Assembly: GCA_036504075.1 (NCBI GenBank)
Contig: DASXVX010000096.1
Span: 28,926 to 92,925, forward strand
Origin: DASXVX01 sp036504075
Lineage (GTDB): Bacteria; Bacillota; Sulfobacillia; Symbiobacteriales; Symbiobacteriaceae
Reading direction: 5' to 3'
DNA length: 64,000 nucleotides
Numbering within the stretch: the stretch's first letter is position 1; every line of letters begins with the position of its first letter. The notes below the pieces were generated by a model. It made no database searches. It was not told the DNA's origin and saw only the letters and a list, made by a program, of their open reading frames with translations. A program made the position numbers and the translations under genes. Below are positions 32,354-41,030 of the stretch, one piece after another.

Positions 32354-32872
32354 TCACCGCGAAAAAGGCACCGTGTGCGTCGTCATGGGTCTGCGGGCGC
32401 CACACACGTTTACGACCCCGTCCCTGGTGACCCGGACCGTTACGTGAATGTCCAGGGTCTCGATCAGCCGCTCAAAGAGTCCGTCATCGTTGCAGTCCAC
32501 CAGGGTGTCGACCTCGCCCAGCACGCAGGCCTCAACCACGTGGCACCTGTCCCCGACCATGGCGCCCTCGATCGGAATAAACAGCCGGAACGGGATGAAA
32601 GCGGTGCAGTGCCGGATATCCCCGCACACGATGCGAATCGGCCGGCGGCCGTCACCTATAGTGGATTCAGAAGCTGCAGTCTTGAAGGGGATATTCTTTA
32701 TCACCCGGCCCACGATAATCACCTTGCCGGGGATCACTTCACAGCGGGTGACTTCCACACGCTTGGTGGGCGTCTCAATCTCCAGGGCCTGTGTCGGGAA
32801 GGTTACCTCTACATCTTCCAGCACTTGGCCTGAACCCTCGCCGACAAAGAGCGGAAGGACAGCCTGAGGCAT
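32354..32872 (-). CDS. SPOCS (DUF3794) domain protein, paralogue
   Basis: 172 residues; ATG at 32872 with AGGAGG 6 bases upstream (the open frame continues upstream to 33034 but has no ribosome site there). VIPGKVIIVGRVIKNIPFKTA and HCTAFIPFRLFIPIEGAMVGD are the same SPOCS blocks as in the neighbour. The C terminus includes the DTLVDCNDDGLFERLIETLDI segment, matching DKLIDPCEDGTFNKLLEKVVI in the neighbour. The two proteins are thus diverged tandem duplicates, probably spore-coat or exosporium components. Confidence 0.82.
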   Translation of the reverse strand: MPQAVLPLFVGEGSGQVLEDVEVTFPTQALEIETPTKRVEVTRCEVIPGKVIIVGRVIKNIPFKTAASESTIGDGRRPIRIVCGDIRHCTAFIPFRLFIPIEGAMVGDRCHVVEACVLGEVDTLVDCNDDGLFERLIETLDIHVTVRVTRDGVVNVCGARRPMTTHTVPFSR

Positions 32873-33069
32873 ATTGATCCTCCTAGCAAAGGGTTGATAT
32901 ACGGTATGCGCCTGTCTCACTAGTTGACATAAGCAGTTGACCAAAGTCATAGATAAACTGCCTGTTTTCGCCAAGTCCCCGCAGGATTTTCCCAGCGGTC
33001 TGCGGAAAGTAGAGCCATGTGAATGGCGGATCACATAAAGTTCTGCTGCCCTCGCCTAGGAGGATGCCT

Positions 33070-34218
33070 ATGTCGCAACCCAATCACGGCCCGGGTGTGC
33101 TCGATGAGGAAGTCAAACGAATGATCGATGGGCTGGAGCGCGACAAGGAGCGAATTGCTCGTATCGCCGCGACCACCCGTGCACAGTACGAACGGCTCTC
33201 CCGGGAAATCAACCAGCTGCAGCACCAGCAGTGGGGGCTCAGTGCCGAGAGTGAAGCTGTACAGCAGCGCGTTACAGCGGCCCGCCGGGATCTGGACCGG
33301 CTCGCGGCGGCGGAACTGAAGGACTCCCCGGCCCTGTTAGAAACCGTTGACCGCCTGGTCGAAGCCACGGTGGAACTCCGGACCGGCAAGTACCGGGAGA
33401 CGCTCCTGCGCGACCAGATCGAGTTCCTCCAGAACTGGATCAAGGGGCTCGAGCCGGTAGCCGCCGATGGGACGAACCTGGCCGAAGAGGTGGCCAATTC
33501 CATCGGGTTCCTGACCGGCAACTTCCGGGAAATCGGTTCCCGGCTGGAGAACGCCAAGCAAACGAAAGCGCTGGGCCTGCATGTGATCCGGGCCCAGGAA
33601 GAGGAACGGCGCCGGCTGGCCCGAGAGATCCACGACGGGCCGACCCAACTGCTCAACAGCGTTGTGCTTCGGATCGACGTCTGTCAGCGATTCTTCGACT
33701 CCGACCTGCCCCGCCTCAAGGAGGAGTTGCACCAGTTGAAGGAACTGGTCCGGCTCTCCTTGCAGGATGTGCGGAAGATCATCTTCGATCTCCGGCCGAT
33801 GACGCTGGACGATCTGGGCGTCGTCCCGGCGCTCCGCACGTATCTGAAGGACTTCCAGTCCAAGACCGGCATTGAGACCGATTTTGCGGTTTTCGGCAAC
33901 GACCGCCGGTACGATCAGGCGTTTGAGATCGCGATCTTCCGGATCGTGCAGGAAGCGCTGACCAATGTGTACAAACATGCCGACGGCACCCGGGTCTGGG
34001 TCAAAATCGACACCTCCGGCGGCAAGGAAGTCAAGGTTACCGTCAAGGACGACGGCGTTGGGTTTGACCCCGCACAGGTGCAACCGGGCGTTGCCGGCAC
34101 ACATTTCGGACTCGTGGCCATGCGGGAGCGTGCGGAACTGCTGGGTGGCGCCATGGACGTCCAGAGCACGCCAGGCCAGGGCACCCGGCTCGGTTTCATC
34201 TTCCCGCTACCTGAATGA
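33070..34218 (+). CDS. DegS-like cytoplasmic sensor histidine kinase
   Basis: A 382-residue kinase without membrane segments. Residues about 15-200 are a long coiled-coil sensor region of the DegS type; the dimerisation/phosphoacceptor HisKA_3 motif is EEERRRLAREIHDGPTQLL (His in REIHDG), and the ATPase domain shows IVQEALTNVYKHA, DDGVGFDP and HFGLVAMRERAELLGG. ATG 33070 is chosen because AGGAGG at 33058-33063 gives spacing 6. The adjacent response regulator begins 14 bases after its stop. In Bacillus DegS/DegU controls exoenzymes, motility and biofilm; its target here is not known. Confidence 0.9.
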   Translation: MSQPNHGPGVLDEEVKRMIDGLERDKERIARIAATTRAQYERLSREINQLQHQQWGLSAESEAVQQRVTAARRDLDRLAAAELKDSPALLETVDRLVEATVELRTGKYRETLLRDQIEFLQNWIKGLEPVAADGTNLAEEVANSIGFLTGNFREIGSRLENAKQTKALGLHVIRAQEEERRRLAREIHDGPTQLLNSVVLRIDVCQRFFDSDLPRLKEELHQLKELVRLSLQDVRKIIFDLRPMTLDDLGVVPALRTYLKDFQSKTGIETDFAVFGNDRRYDQAFEIAIFRIVQEALTNVYKHADGTRVWVKIDTSGGKEVKVTVKDDGVGFDPAQVQPGVAGTHFGLVAMRERAELLGGAMDVQSTPGQGTRLGFIFPLPE

Positions 34219-34232
34219 CAGGAGGGTCCGCC

Positions 34233-34904
34233 GTGCAGTCAAGTCAGGTACGCATCGTAATCGCTGATGACCATACGCTGTTCCGCCAGGGGCTCAAGCA
34301 GCTTCTGGAACTCGAGAAGGATTTCACGGTGGTCGCCGAAGTGGGCAGCGGTGAAGAGGCGTTTCAATCGACGCGCACGCTGATGCCCGATGTGGTGGTT
34401 CTCGACGTCTCCATGCCCGGCGGGGGGATGGAGGCCTGCGCCCGGATCAAGCAGTCGTTTCCGAACATCGGCGTGGTGATCCTGACCATGCACGAAGACC
34501 AGGAGTACCTCATGCGGGCCCTGAAGGCGGGCGCCAACAGCTACCTCGTGAAAGATGTCGACTCCTCCAACTTCGCCGAAGCGATCCGGGCCGCCCGGGA
34601 TGGGCGCCCGTACCTGCATCCGAAGCTGGCCGGGCTGGCGCTCATGGAAGTTGCCCGGGGCGGCGACTCCCGCAACCGGGGCGGCAGCGATGCCGGCCTG
34701 ACCGAGCGGGAAATCGAGGTGCTGCGGCTGGTCGGCCAGGGCGCGTCCAACCGGGATATTGCCCAGGCCCTCTTCATCAGCGAAAAGACGGCCAAGAACC
34801 ACCTGACCCACATCTTCGAAAAGCTGGGCGTCTCCGACCGGACGCAGGCGGCACTCTATGCCGTTCGCTCCGGGCTGGTCAAGCTGGAGAAGACCCGGAG
34901 CTAA
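34233..34904 (+). CDS. DegU/NarL-family response regulator
   Basis: 223 residues. Receiver domain with IADDHTLFRQGL, the phosphoacceptor Asp in VVVLDVSMPGG, and the Lys in YLVKDVD; LuxR-type HTH at the C terminus (LTEREIEVLRLVGQGASNRDIA, then SEKTAKNHLTHIFEKLGV). GTG at 34233 lies 7 bases after AGGAGG. Cognate to the DegS-like kinase directly upstream. Confidence 0.92.
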   Translation: MQSSQVRIVIADDHTLFRQGLKQLLELEKDFTVVAEVGSGEEAFQSTRTLMPDVVVLDVSMPGGGMEACARIKQSFPNIGVVILTMHEDQEYLMRALKAGANSYLVKDVDSSNFAEAIRAARDGRPYLHPKLAGLALMEVARGGDSRNRGGSDAGLTEREIEVLRLVGQGASNRDIAQALFISEKTAKNHLTHIFEKLGVSDRTQAALYAVRSGLVKLEKTRS

Positions 34905-34971
34905 CCGTTCCCTAAACCTGCTTGCCAGATTGCGGCAGGAAACCTATACTGTGAAAGACAACCGCATAGGC

Positions 34972-35153
34972 AACTGATCAGGTGCTCCCGGCAATGACCG
35001 GGAGGAAAAAGGGAAGCCGGTGGAAATCCGGCACGGTCCCGCCACTGTAATCGGGTAGCCTGTCCCCCTTGGCACGTCCAGCCACTGGCGCACAGCCGGG
35101 AAGGTTGGGGGGCAGACAGTGACCCGAAAGTCAGGAAACCTGCCTGGTCAGGA
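34972..35153 (+). ncRNA. Cobalamin riboswitch
   Basis: The conserved core is present in order: GGGAAGCCGGTGGAAATCC, then CACGGTCCCGCCACTGTAA (the B12 box region), the CCACTGG segment near 35083, and at the end AAGTCAGGAAACCTGCC. A closing helix CTGATCAGG / CCTGGTCAGG brackets the aptamer. It lies upstream of btuFCD-type genes, and a terminator hairpin at 35226-35250 follows, so adenosylcobalamin binding would switch off transcription. Confidence 0.93.
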
Positions 35154-35225
35154 TCGCTACTTCACCTTCGAAGGAAAGGGGGAGCCGGCGCGTGGGTCCT
35201 GACTTCGCCCTGCGCACAGTTGCTT

Positions 35226-35253
35226 CCCCTGGCCGCCTGGCCAGGGGTTTATC
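35226..35253 (+). terminator. Intrinsic terminator after cobalamin aptamer
   Basis: CCCCTGGC-N5-GGCCAGGGG followed by TTTATCTTT. It lies between the aptamer and the transporter genes and is the likely expression platform. Confidence 0.7.
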
Positions 35254-35291
35254 TTTGCAGCGCATGTCGCCGCCCACATCCGGAGGATTCT

Positions 35292-35336
35292 GTGACAGCG
35301 GCCGTTCCCATAAACCATGGAGGGGGACCTGACTGA
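35292..35336 (+). CDS. Possible 14-aa micro-ORF coupled to the binding-protein gene
   Basis: GGAGGA followed after 6 bases by GTG opens MTAAVPINHGGGPD, whose TGA ends one base before the ATG of the binding protein (TGATATG). It may couple translation of the transporter to initiation further upstream in the riboswitch leader. It is too short to exclude chance. Confidence 0.3.
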   Translation: MTAAVPINHGGGPD

Positions 35337-35337
35337 T

Positions 35338-36294
35338 ATGATCGGCATCCGTAAAGTCCGGGCGATGGCACTCGCCCTTGTACTTACCGTTTCTGTGCTC
35401 GCCGGCTGCACCGGTTCTGCGACCCAGACCACCCCGACCCCGGCCTCGACCCCGGCCCCGACCGCCAAGGTGACCACCTACCCGGTCACCCTCAAGGACG
35501 ATGCCGGCAACAGCGTCACCATCGCCCAGGAGCCCAAGCATATCGTGTCGCTGGCCCCATCCAACACCGAGTTGCTCTTCGCCCTGGGCAAGGGCCCTTT
35601 GCTGGTCGGCCGGACCGACTTCTGCGACTACCCCGCCGACGTCAAGAACGTGCCCTCCGTGGGCAGCCTCTTCCCGCCCAGCTATGAGAAGATCGTCGCC
35701 GCAAAGCCGGACCTGATCCTCATGATGGGCGGCTCAGCCGACGTCAAAAAGAAGTTGGCCGACGAGTACAAGCTGCCGATCCTGACCCTGGAGCCCAAGA
35801 ATTTCGACGAGCTTTACAACGACATCAAGCTCCTAGGCGCCGCCGTCAACGCCCAGCCCCAGGCGGATAAAATCGTGGCGGACATGCAAGCCGCGGTCAA
35901 GGAGATCACCGACAAGACCGCCAAGGCTACTGCCAAGCCTGCCGCCTTCTACGTTGCCAGCGACGACCCGATCTTTACCGCCGGCAGCGGCACCTTTATC
36001 GACGCCCTGATCACGATGGCCGGCGGCACCAACGTCGGCGGGGACGTCAAGGGCTGGGCCCAGTACAACCTGGAGCAGCTGGTGGCCAAGAACCCGGCGA
36101 TCCTGATCGCCGACAACGCGACGTCGGTGGATCAGCTCAAGGCCAAGAAGGGCTGGGATGGACTCCAGGCGATCAAAACAGGCAAAGTCTACGGCATCAG
36201 CGACTGGAACCTGATGACCCGGCCCGGCCCCCGGCTCACCCAGGGGCTGAAGTGGCTCGCCGAGACCATTCATCCGGAACTCTTCTCCAAGTAA
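35338..36294 (+). CDS. btuF: Cobalamin/Fe-siderophore-type binding lipoprotein (BtuF-like)
   Basis: A 318-residue helical-backbone (class III) substrate-binding protein. Lipoprotein signal ending VLAGC (Cys24), a Thr/Pro linker, then TIAQEPKHIVSLAPSNTELLFALG, the typical BtuF/FepB start, SLFPPSYEKIVAAKPDLIL and the C-terminal GDWNL-like region. ATG 35338 is chosen because GAGGGGG lies about 11 bases upstream. Cobalamin as substrate is inferred from the riboswitch directly upstream. Confidence 0.88.
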   Translation: MIGIRKVRAMALALVLTVSVLAGCTGSATQTTPTPASTPAPTAKVTTYPVTLKDDAGNSVTIAQEPKHIVSLAPSNTELLFALGKGPLLVGRTDFCDYPADVKNVPSVGSLFPPSYEKIVAAKPDLILMMGGSADVKKKLADEYKLPILTLEPKNFDELYNDIKLLGAAVNAQPQADKIVADMQAAVKEITDKTAKATAKPAAFYVASDDPIFTAGSGTFIDALITMAGGTNVGGDVKGWAQYNLEQLVAKNPAILIADNATSVDQLKAKKGWDGLQAIKTGKVYGISDWNLMTRPGPRLTQGLKWLAETIHPELFSK

Positions 36295-36344
36295 GCGGGA
36301 CGCCGCTGAAAGGCGGAAAGTAATTTCAGGCAGGGGGTGAGCGT

Positions 36345-37385
36345 GTGCGGGCACACCGCGGGCGGGTGGTCCTGGTTATCGCTGCGCTCGTGCTGCTCGC
36401 CACCCTGCTGCTCGCTGCAGGCATCGGGGCCGTGCGGATTCCGGTGGGCGAAGGGCTGCGCATCCTCCTTTCCCACCTGCCGGGCGCTCACCTGGCCCGG
36501 ACGTGGCCGGAGCCGCACGAGACCATTCTCTGGCAAATCCGGCTGCCCCGGGTGGTCCTGGGCGCACTGGTGGGAATGGCGCTGTCGGTGGCGGGCGGGG
36601 CCTACCAGGGCCTCTTCAAGAACCCGCTGGCCGACCCGTACGTGCTGGGCGTCTCCGGGGGCGCCGCCGTGGGCGGTGCTCTGGCCATTGCCTTTTTGGA
36701 CCGCATGCACCTGAAGACCCTGGGACCGGTACCCCTGCTTGCCTTTGCCGGCGGCCTCCTGGCGGTGACCGTGGTCTACCGGCTGGCTTCCGTCGGCCGG
36801 CGAGTGACGGTGGTGGCCCTGCTGCTCGCCGGCGTGGCCGTGGGGTCGCTCATGATCTCGCTCGTCTCCCTGATTCTCGTCATCACCCGGCCGCTGGAGC
36901 GGGACATCATCATTTTCTGGCTGATGGGCGGCCTCTCCGGCGCCAACTGGACCAAGGTCGGGTGGATGCTGCCCTACCTGGCCGCCGGGCTGGCCGCGCT
37001 GCTCTGCTACGGCCGGGAACTGAACGCCCTGCTCATGGGCGAGGAGACGGCCGCCCACCTGGGGGTCGACGTTGAGCGTCTGAAGCGGATGATCTTGATT
37101 GTCGGCTCGCTGCTCACGGCCGGGGCCGTGGCTTTTTCCGGAGCGATCGGCTTCGTGGGGCTGATCGTGCCCCACATGGTCCGCCTGCTGGTAGGCCCCG
37201 ATCACCGGTTGATGCTGCCCGTCTCGGCCCTGGTGGGAGCGACTGTGCTGGTGGCGGCCGACACGGCGGCCCGCAGCGCCTTCGGCGCCACCGAAGTCCC
37301 GGTGGGTCTGGTCATGGCGCTGGCGGGCGGCCCGTTCTTCCTGTGGCTGCTCCGGCTGAAGTTGAAAGCGGCAGCCGGAGCGTAA
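36345..37385 (+). CDS. btuC: FecCD/BtuC-type ABC transporter permease
   Basis: 346 residues, about ten membrane helices. Family landmarks are RLPRVVLGALVGMALSVAGGAYQGLFKNPLADPYVLGVSGGAA (here quoted in parts: RLPRVVLGAL, NPLADPYVLG) and the ATPase-docking GFVGLIVPHMVRL followed by GPDHR. GTG start at 36345, 8 bases after AGGCAGGGGG. Lies between the binding protein and the ATPase gene. Confidence 0.92.
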   Translation: MRAHRGRVVLVIAALVLLATLLLAAGIGAVRIPVGEGLRILLSHLPGAHLARTWPEPHETILWQIRLPRVVLGALVGMALSVAGGAYQGLFKNPLADPYVLGVSGGAAVGGALAIAFLDRMHLKTLGPVPLLAFAGGLLAVTVVYRLASVGRRVTVVALLLAGVAVGSLMISLVSLILVITRPLERDIIIFWLMGGLSGANWTKVGWMLPYLAAGLAALLCYGRELNALLMGEETAAHLGVDVERLKRMILIVGSLLTAGAVAFSGAIGFVGLIVPHMVRLLVGPDHRLMLPVSALVGATVLVAADTAARSAFGATEVPVGLVMALAGGPFFLWLLRLKLKAAAGA

Positions 37386-37397
37386 GGGGGGGCGAAC

Positions 37398-38189
37398 GTG
37401 ACGTATCTGCGCATTGAACACCTCACCTGCGGCTACGGCACCCGCCCGGTGCTGGCGGATTTCTCGCTGGACCTGGACCAGGGCGACTACCTGGCGGTGG
37501 TGGGACCCAACGGTTCGGGCAAGTCCACCCTGGTCCGGGCCATCGCCCGCACGCTTGCGCCAACGGCCGGCCGAATTCTCCTGAACGACACCGACATCGC
37601 CCGCATGCCCGCCCGGGAGCGGGCGGCGGTCATCGCTGTGGTGGCCCAGGACGAACCCTGGGACTTCGACTTTACCGTGGCGGAGATGGTCCTCCTGGGC
37701 CGCCTGCCGCACCTGCAAAGGTTCCGCAGCGAGACCGTCCGGGATCACAGCGTGGTTCGGCAGGCCATGGCACAGACCCACACGCTCCACCTGGCCGAAC
37801 GGCCCGTGACGGGCCTCTCCGGCGGGGAGCGGCAGCGGGTGCGGGTCGCCCGGGCGCTGGCTCAGGAACCGAGCCTGCTCATTCTGGACGAACCCACTGC
37901 GCATCTGGACATCGCGCACCAGGTGGAACTGCTGGACCTGACCCGGCGGCTCAACCGGGAGCAGGGACTGACCATCCTCGCGGTCCTGCACGACCTGAAC
38001 CTGGCTGCCCAGTATGCACACCGGCTGCTCATGCTCAAAGACGGCCGGCGCTTTGCCGAAGGGCGGCCGGGCGACACCGTTACCGAGGAGAGCGTCCGCG
38101 CTGTCTACGGCAGCCGCGTGCAGGTGATGCTGCACCCCGAGGAGCAAAGTCCGCACGTGATCCTGCTTTCCGGTGACGGACAAGGCTAG
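37398..38189 (+). CDS. btuD: ABC transporter ATPase (BtuD/FecE-type)
   Basis: 263 residues. Walker A GPNGSGKST, Q-loop VVAQDEPWDFDF, signature LSGGERQRVRVARAL, Walker B LLILDEPTAHLD and the switch His in VLHDLNLA. GTG start preceded by GGGGGGCGAAC. Third gene of the cobalamin-type importer operon; a hairpin terminator follows. Confidence 0.92.
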   Translation: MTYLRIEHLTCGYGTRPVLADFSLDLDQGDYLAVVGPNGSGKSTLVRAIARTLAPTAGRILLNDTDIARMPARERAAVIAVVAQDEPWDFDFTVAEMVLLGRLPHLQRFRSETVRDHSVVRQAMAQTHTLHLAERPVTGLSGGERQRVRVARALAQEPSLLILDEPTAHLDIAHQVELLDLTRRLNREQGLTILAVLHDLNLAAQYAHRLLMLKDGRRFAEGRPGDTVTEESVRAVYGSRVQVMLHPEEQSPHVILLSGDGQG

Positions 38190-38210
38190 GCGAAACCGCA
38201 TACGAGCACT

Positions 38211-38242
38211 GAAGGCCCAGTCCCCTGCGGGATTGGGCCTTC
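38211..38242 (+). terminator. Terminator of btuFCD operon
   Basis: GAAGGCCCAGTCCC pairs with GGGATTGGGCCTTC (one G-U pair) around CTGC; ATCAT follows. The U-tract is weak. Confidence 0.65.
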
Positions 38243-38414
38243 ATCATCCCATGTGCGATGGGTCTGTGGTCCTATTCCAGAAGCTGTAAAATAGGGACTG
38301 TAGCCCGATGTCATCCCCCCGGCCGGGTGGTACATTATAAACAAGCAAGCGGGCGGCGCACCAAATACAAACCCAACCGGTGCTCCCGCAGATGAGGTTC
38401 CCCTGACGCCCACG

Positions 38415-38508
38415 ATAAAGGCAAACGCAACGAAAGTTGTGGACGCAAAGCCACGGGCCTGACGGCTTTCCACCCCCCGGGAAAGCACAAGGCAGCCGGG
38501 CTACCGAA
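38415..38508 (+). ncRNA. Cyclic di-GMP-I riboswitch (GEMM-I)
   Basis: All GEMM-I landmarks occur in order: GGCAAAC (38420-38426), a GAAA-loop stem (CGCAACGAAAGTTGTGG), the GGACGCAAAGCCACGGGCC strand (38441-38459) and the second arm closing with GGCAGCCGGGCTACCG (38491-38506). It lies 110 bases before the Flp pilin gene and is followed by an intrinsic terminator, so c-di-GMP binding should control transcription of the Tad pilus operon. Confidence 0.92.
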
Positions 38509-38553
38509 TGGGAATAGCTCGGACCGTGCCAACTCCCCCTGGCAACGGAAAGA

Positions 38554-38590
38554 GGCTCCCTTCGGAAAACAGGCCGAAGGGAGCCCTTTT
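38554..38590 (+). terminator. Intrinsic terminator serving as c-di-GMP riboswitch platform
   Basis: Perfect 12-bp stem GGCTCCCTTCGG / CCGAAGGGAGCC with an eight-base loop, followed by CTTTT. It lies 46 bases after the aptamer and 29 bases before the pilin start codon. Confidence 0.85.
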
Positions 38591-38618
38591 GCACCCGCAG
38601 CCAAGAGGAGGATTTCAA

Positions 38619-38801
38619 ATGCTGAAGACTTTCGTCAAGATCCAGAACTGGGTTCGCCGTGAAGAGGGCCAGGGCATGACCGAGTACGCCATGATCGTCG
38701 GTCTCATCGCTGTTGCAATCCTGGCTGTCATCGCAACGTTCACGGGTGAACTGACCGCCCTGATTGGCCGCCTGACCGCCATGCTGCACGGTATCGCCTA
38801 A
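38619..38801 (+). CDS. Flp/Fap-type pilin
   Basis: 60 residues. A short basic leader, EEGQGMTEYAMIVGLIAVA with the G/xxxxEY pattern of Flp prepilins (cleavage after Gly, Glu at +5, Tyr at +6), then one hydrophobic helix. GAGGAGG precedes the ATG by 7 bases. First gene after the c-di-GMP riboswitch; major subunit of the Tad pilus. Confidence 0.93.
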   Translation: MLKTFVKIQNWVRREEGQGMTEYAMIVGLIAVAILAVIATFTGELTALIGRLTAMLHGIA

Positions 38802-38920
38802 AATCCCCGCACGCCATCCATCCATACATCACGCTGAATGGTCGAATCGCCAGGGGCCGGCCGGCAAGTATGCCGGACGGCCCCTTTTCCCAGGTCAGAC
38901 CCCGAAAGGGAGGTGATCCC

Positions 38921-39304
38921 GTGAGAAGGCATCTACGCGGTGCCAGGGGACAGGCCACCGTGGAAATGGCCATGATGGTTCCTGTCCTGATTTTCATCCT
39001 GGTAGCGATCGTAGAAGTCGGCCGGATGATGACCACCTTCCTGACGGTTGAGCACGTGACCCGTGAGGCCCTCCGTCTCGGCATTACAGGAGCCACCGAC
39101 ACCCAGATTCAATCACGGGTTACCACCCTTGTACCAAGTCTCAGCAGTGCGAACATGACCGTGACCATTACCCCGGCGGGCACCCGTGCTTCCGGCACCG
39201 ACCTGACGGTGAACATTACCTACAACTACCAGTTGCTTCCGCTCTTCCACTTTCTTGGCACCAGTGTGCCGCTGCAAGGATCGCTGACTGCCAGAATGGA
39301 ATAA
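38921..39304 (+). CDS. TadE-like pilus assembly protein (pseudopilin)
   Basis: 127 residues. The N terminus GARGQATVEMAMMVPVLIFI is the TadE motif: a Gly-type cleavage site, Glu in the TVE position and a hydrophobic helix, followed by a beta-rich extracellular part. GTG at 38921 is 7 bases after GGGAGG. TadE-type pseudopilins are minor pilus subunits. Confidence 0.88.
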   Translation: MRRHLRGARGQATVEMAMMVPVLIFILVAIVEVGRMMTTFLTVEHVTREALRLGITGATDTQIQSRVTTLVPSLSSANMTVTITPAGTRASGTDLTVNITYNYQLLPLFHFLGTSVPLQGSLTARME

Positions 39305-39328
39305 CGACCCACACAGGAGGGAGCGCAA

Positions 39329-40231
39329 ATGCTCCGAGCCGAACGTGGTTCCGTCAGCGCTACGGTGGCCGTGTTCATGACCGTCCTGCTGGGGATGATG
39401 GGACTGGCCCTGGATGTCGGGCGGCTCTACCTGGAGCGGCAGCACATTCAGAGCGTGGCCGACGCCACCGTGTTGTCCGCCGTGTCGCAACTGCCGGGCA
39501 GCCCGAGCGGCGCCGTAACGATGGCCCAGCAGTATCTCCAGAAGAATGGAATCGATCCGGCCGCCGCGACTATTACGGTCGCACCGGATCATCATCATAT
39601 GACGGTCGCATTGGCCAAGAACGTCCCGATGACCTTCGCCCAGGTGCTGGGCATCAGACAGGAGAACGTGTCCGGCGGTTCAACGGGTTGGACGGGCAAC
39701 TTGAGCGGCGCCGCCGGAATCGTGCCGCTGGGGGTCCCCGCCAGTTCCTGGACGGTGGGCGAGTCGGTCGACCTCAAGCTCTCCCCGCACGACGGCTATG
39801 TGGCCCCCGGTGACTACCAGGCGCTGGCGCTGGGTAACTCCGGCGCATCGGATTATCAACAAAACTTCATGTATGGCTACTCGGGCTTCATCCGGGCCGG
39901 CGACTGGCTCGACACCAAGCCCGGCAACATGGCCGGCCCGACCATCGCGGCGGTCAACTTCCGGGTGAACCAGGACCCGTACGCCACGTGGAACACCGTG
40001 AAGAAAGGTTCAGCCCGCCTCGTGACCGCCCCCATTCTGGAGGATTACGAGGTCAACGGCCGGGGCGAGGTCCACGTCGTCGGCTTCGGGGTCTTCTTCC
40101 TGGAGCAGGCGATCGACAAGGGTAACGACAAGGGCGAAGTGATCGGCCGGTTTCTTCGGACGGTTAGCGAAGGTGAGACCAGCGAAACGGCCGGGGACTA
40201 CGGCGTTTACGTGACGAAGCTGAGCAACTGA
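39329..40231 (+). CDS. TadG-like pilus protein
   Basis: 300 residues. RGSVSATVAVFMTVLLGMMGLALDVGRLYLERQ is the N-terminal membrane anchor with the LDVGR motif of Tad-like (DUF2134/TadG) proteins (shortened here: GLALDVGRLYLERQ). It is followed by DATVLSAVSQLPG and a long extracellular beta-rich domain. No VWA domain, unlike larger TadG proteins. ATG follows AGGAGGGAGCGC. Confidence 0.85.
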   Translation: MLRAERGSVSATVAVFMTVLLGMMGLALDVGRLYLERQHIQSVADATVLSAVSQLPGSPSGAVTMAQQYLQKNGIDPAAATITVAPDHHHMTVALAKNVPMTFAQVLGIRQENVSGGSTGWTGNLSGAAGIVPLGVPASSWTVGESVDLKLSPHDGYVAPGDYQALALGNSGASDYQQNFMYGYSGFIRAGDWLDTKPGNMAGPTIAAVNFRVNQDPYATWNTVKKGSARLVTAPILEDYEVNGRGEVHVVGFGVFFLEQAIDKGNDKGEVIGRFLRTVSEGETSETAGDYGVYVTKLSN

Positions 40232-40278
40232 CGACACCGGGGGTGCGCCCCAAGGAGAGTCGACTGGGAGGTGCGGCT

Positions 40279-41013
40279 GTGGACAAAGGGAAAGTGATCC
40301 GCCTCATCCTGATTCCAGTGCTGATCGGTCTGGTGGCGACCCTGCTCGCCCGCCAGTTAATGACGCCCTCGCAGACGCCCACGACCGCAGTGGTGGAGAT
40401 GGTCTCGGTCGTGACGGTGGCGGGCAAGGATCCGGTCCCGGCCCGCACCAAGCTGATCGATACCCAACTCGTTCTGAAGCCGCTGCCCAAGGCGGCGCTT
40501 ACGGGCACGGAGTACACCAACGTCAAGGACCTGGTCGGACAGGTCACGCTGATCGAGCTGGCGCCCGGCGAAGTGGTTCTGCCGAGCCGGCTGGTGACCG
40601 AGGGCAAGGGCGCCCTCCCGTTCCGGATTCCGCCGGGCATGCGGGCGGAGACCATTCGGATCGATGAGTTGAACGGTGTGGCCGGGTATCCTGAGCCCGG
40701 CGATCTGGTAGACCTGATCCTGACACTCCCGGCCAAGACGCCGGAACGGCCGTTGGCCACAGCCCGGCTGCTGTACGAAGGAGTGCCGGTGCTGGCCAAA
40801 GGACCGGCGCCCAACGCCGCCGGGGCCGGAGCCGCCAAACCCGCCAACGAGAACGCACCGAAGATCACGTCGATCACGCTTGCATTGAAGCCGGAGGCCG
40901 CTGTGGAAGTGGCCCTGGCCGAGCAAATTGGCTTCATTAAAGTGCTCCTGCGCCCGGCGCTCAAGGAAGGCAACACCGGCCGGGTCATCACCAGTGAGGC
41001 CCTCTATAAGTAG
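40279..41013 (+). CDS. CpaB/RcpC-like pilus assembly protein (SAF domain)
   Basis: 244 residues. One N-terminal transmembrane helix (about 7-27), then a SAF-like domain: VVTVAGKDPVPARTKLIDTQL with LVGQVTLIELAPGEVVLPSRL, and an RcpC-type middle part with GDLVDLILTLP. GTG at 40279 with GGGAGGTG upstream. CpaB proteins sit at the outer face of the pilus machine; in monoderms their partner secretin is absent. Confidence 0.85.
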   Translation: MDKGKVIRLILIPVLIGLVATLLARQLMTPSQTPTTAVVEMVSVVTVAGKDPVPARTKLIDTQLVLKPLPKAALTGTEYTNVKDLVGQVTLIELAPGEVVLPSRLVTEGKGALPFRIPPGMRAETIRIDELNGVAGYPEPGDLVDLILTLPAKTPERPLATARLLYEGVPVLAKGPAPNAAGAGAAKPANENAPKITSITLALKPEAAVEVALAEQIGFIKVLLRPALKEGNTGRVITSEALYK

Positions 41014-41030
41014 ACGGGGAGGAGTCACCC

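Noticed and set aside
38243..38414. A clear promoter for the c-di-GMP riboswitch
   Set aside because: TACATTATAAA near 38330 is suggestive of a -10, but no -35 at a suitable distance was found, so it is not listed.
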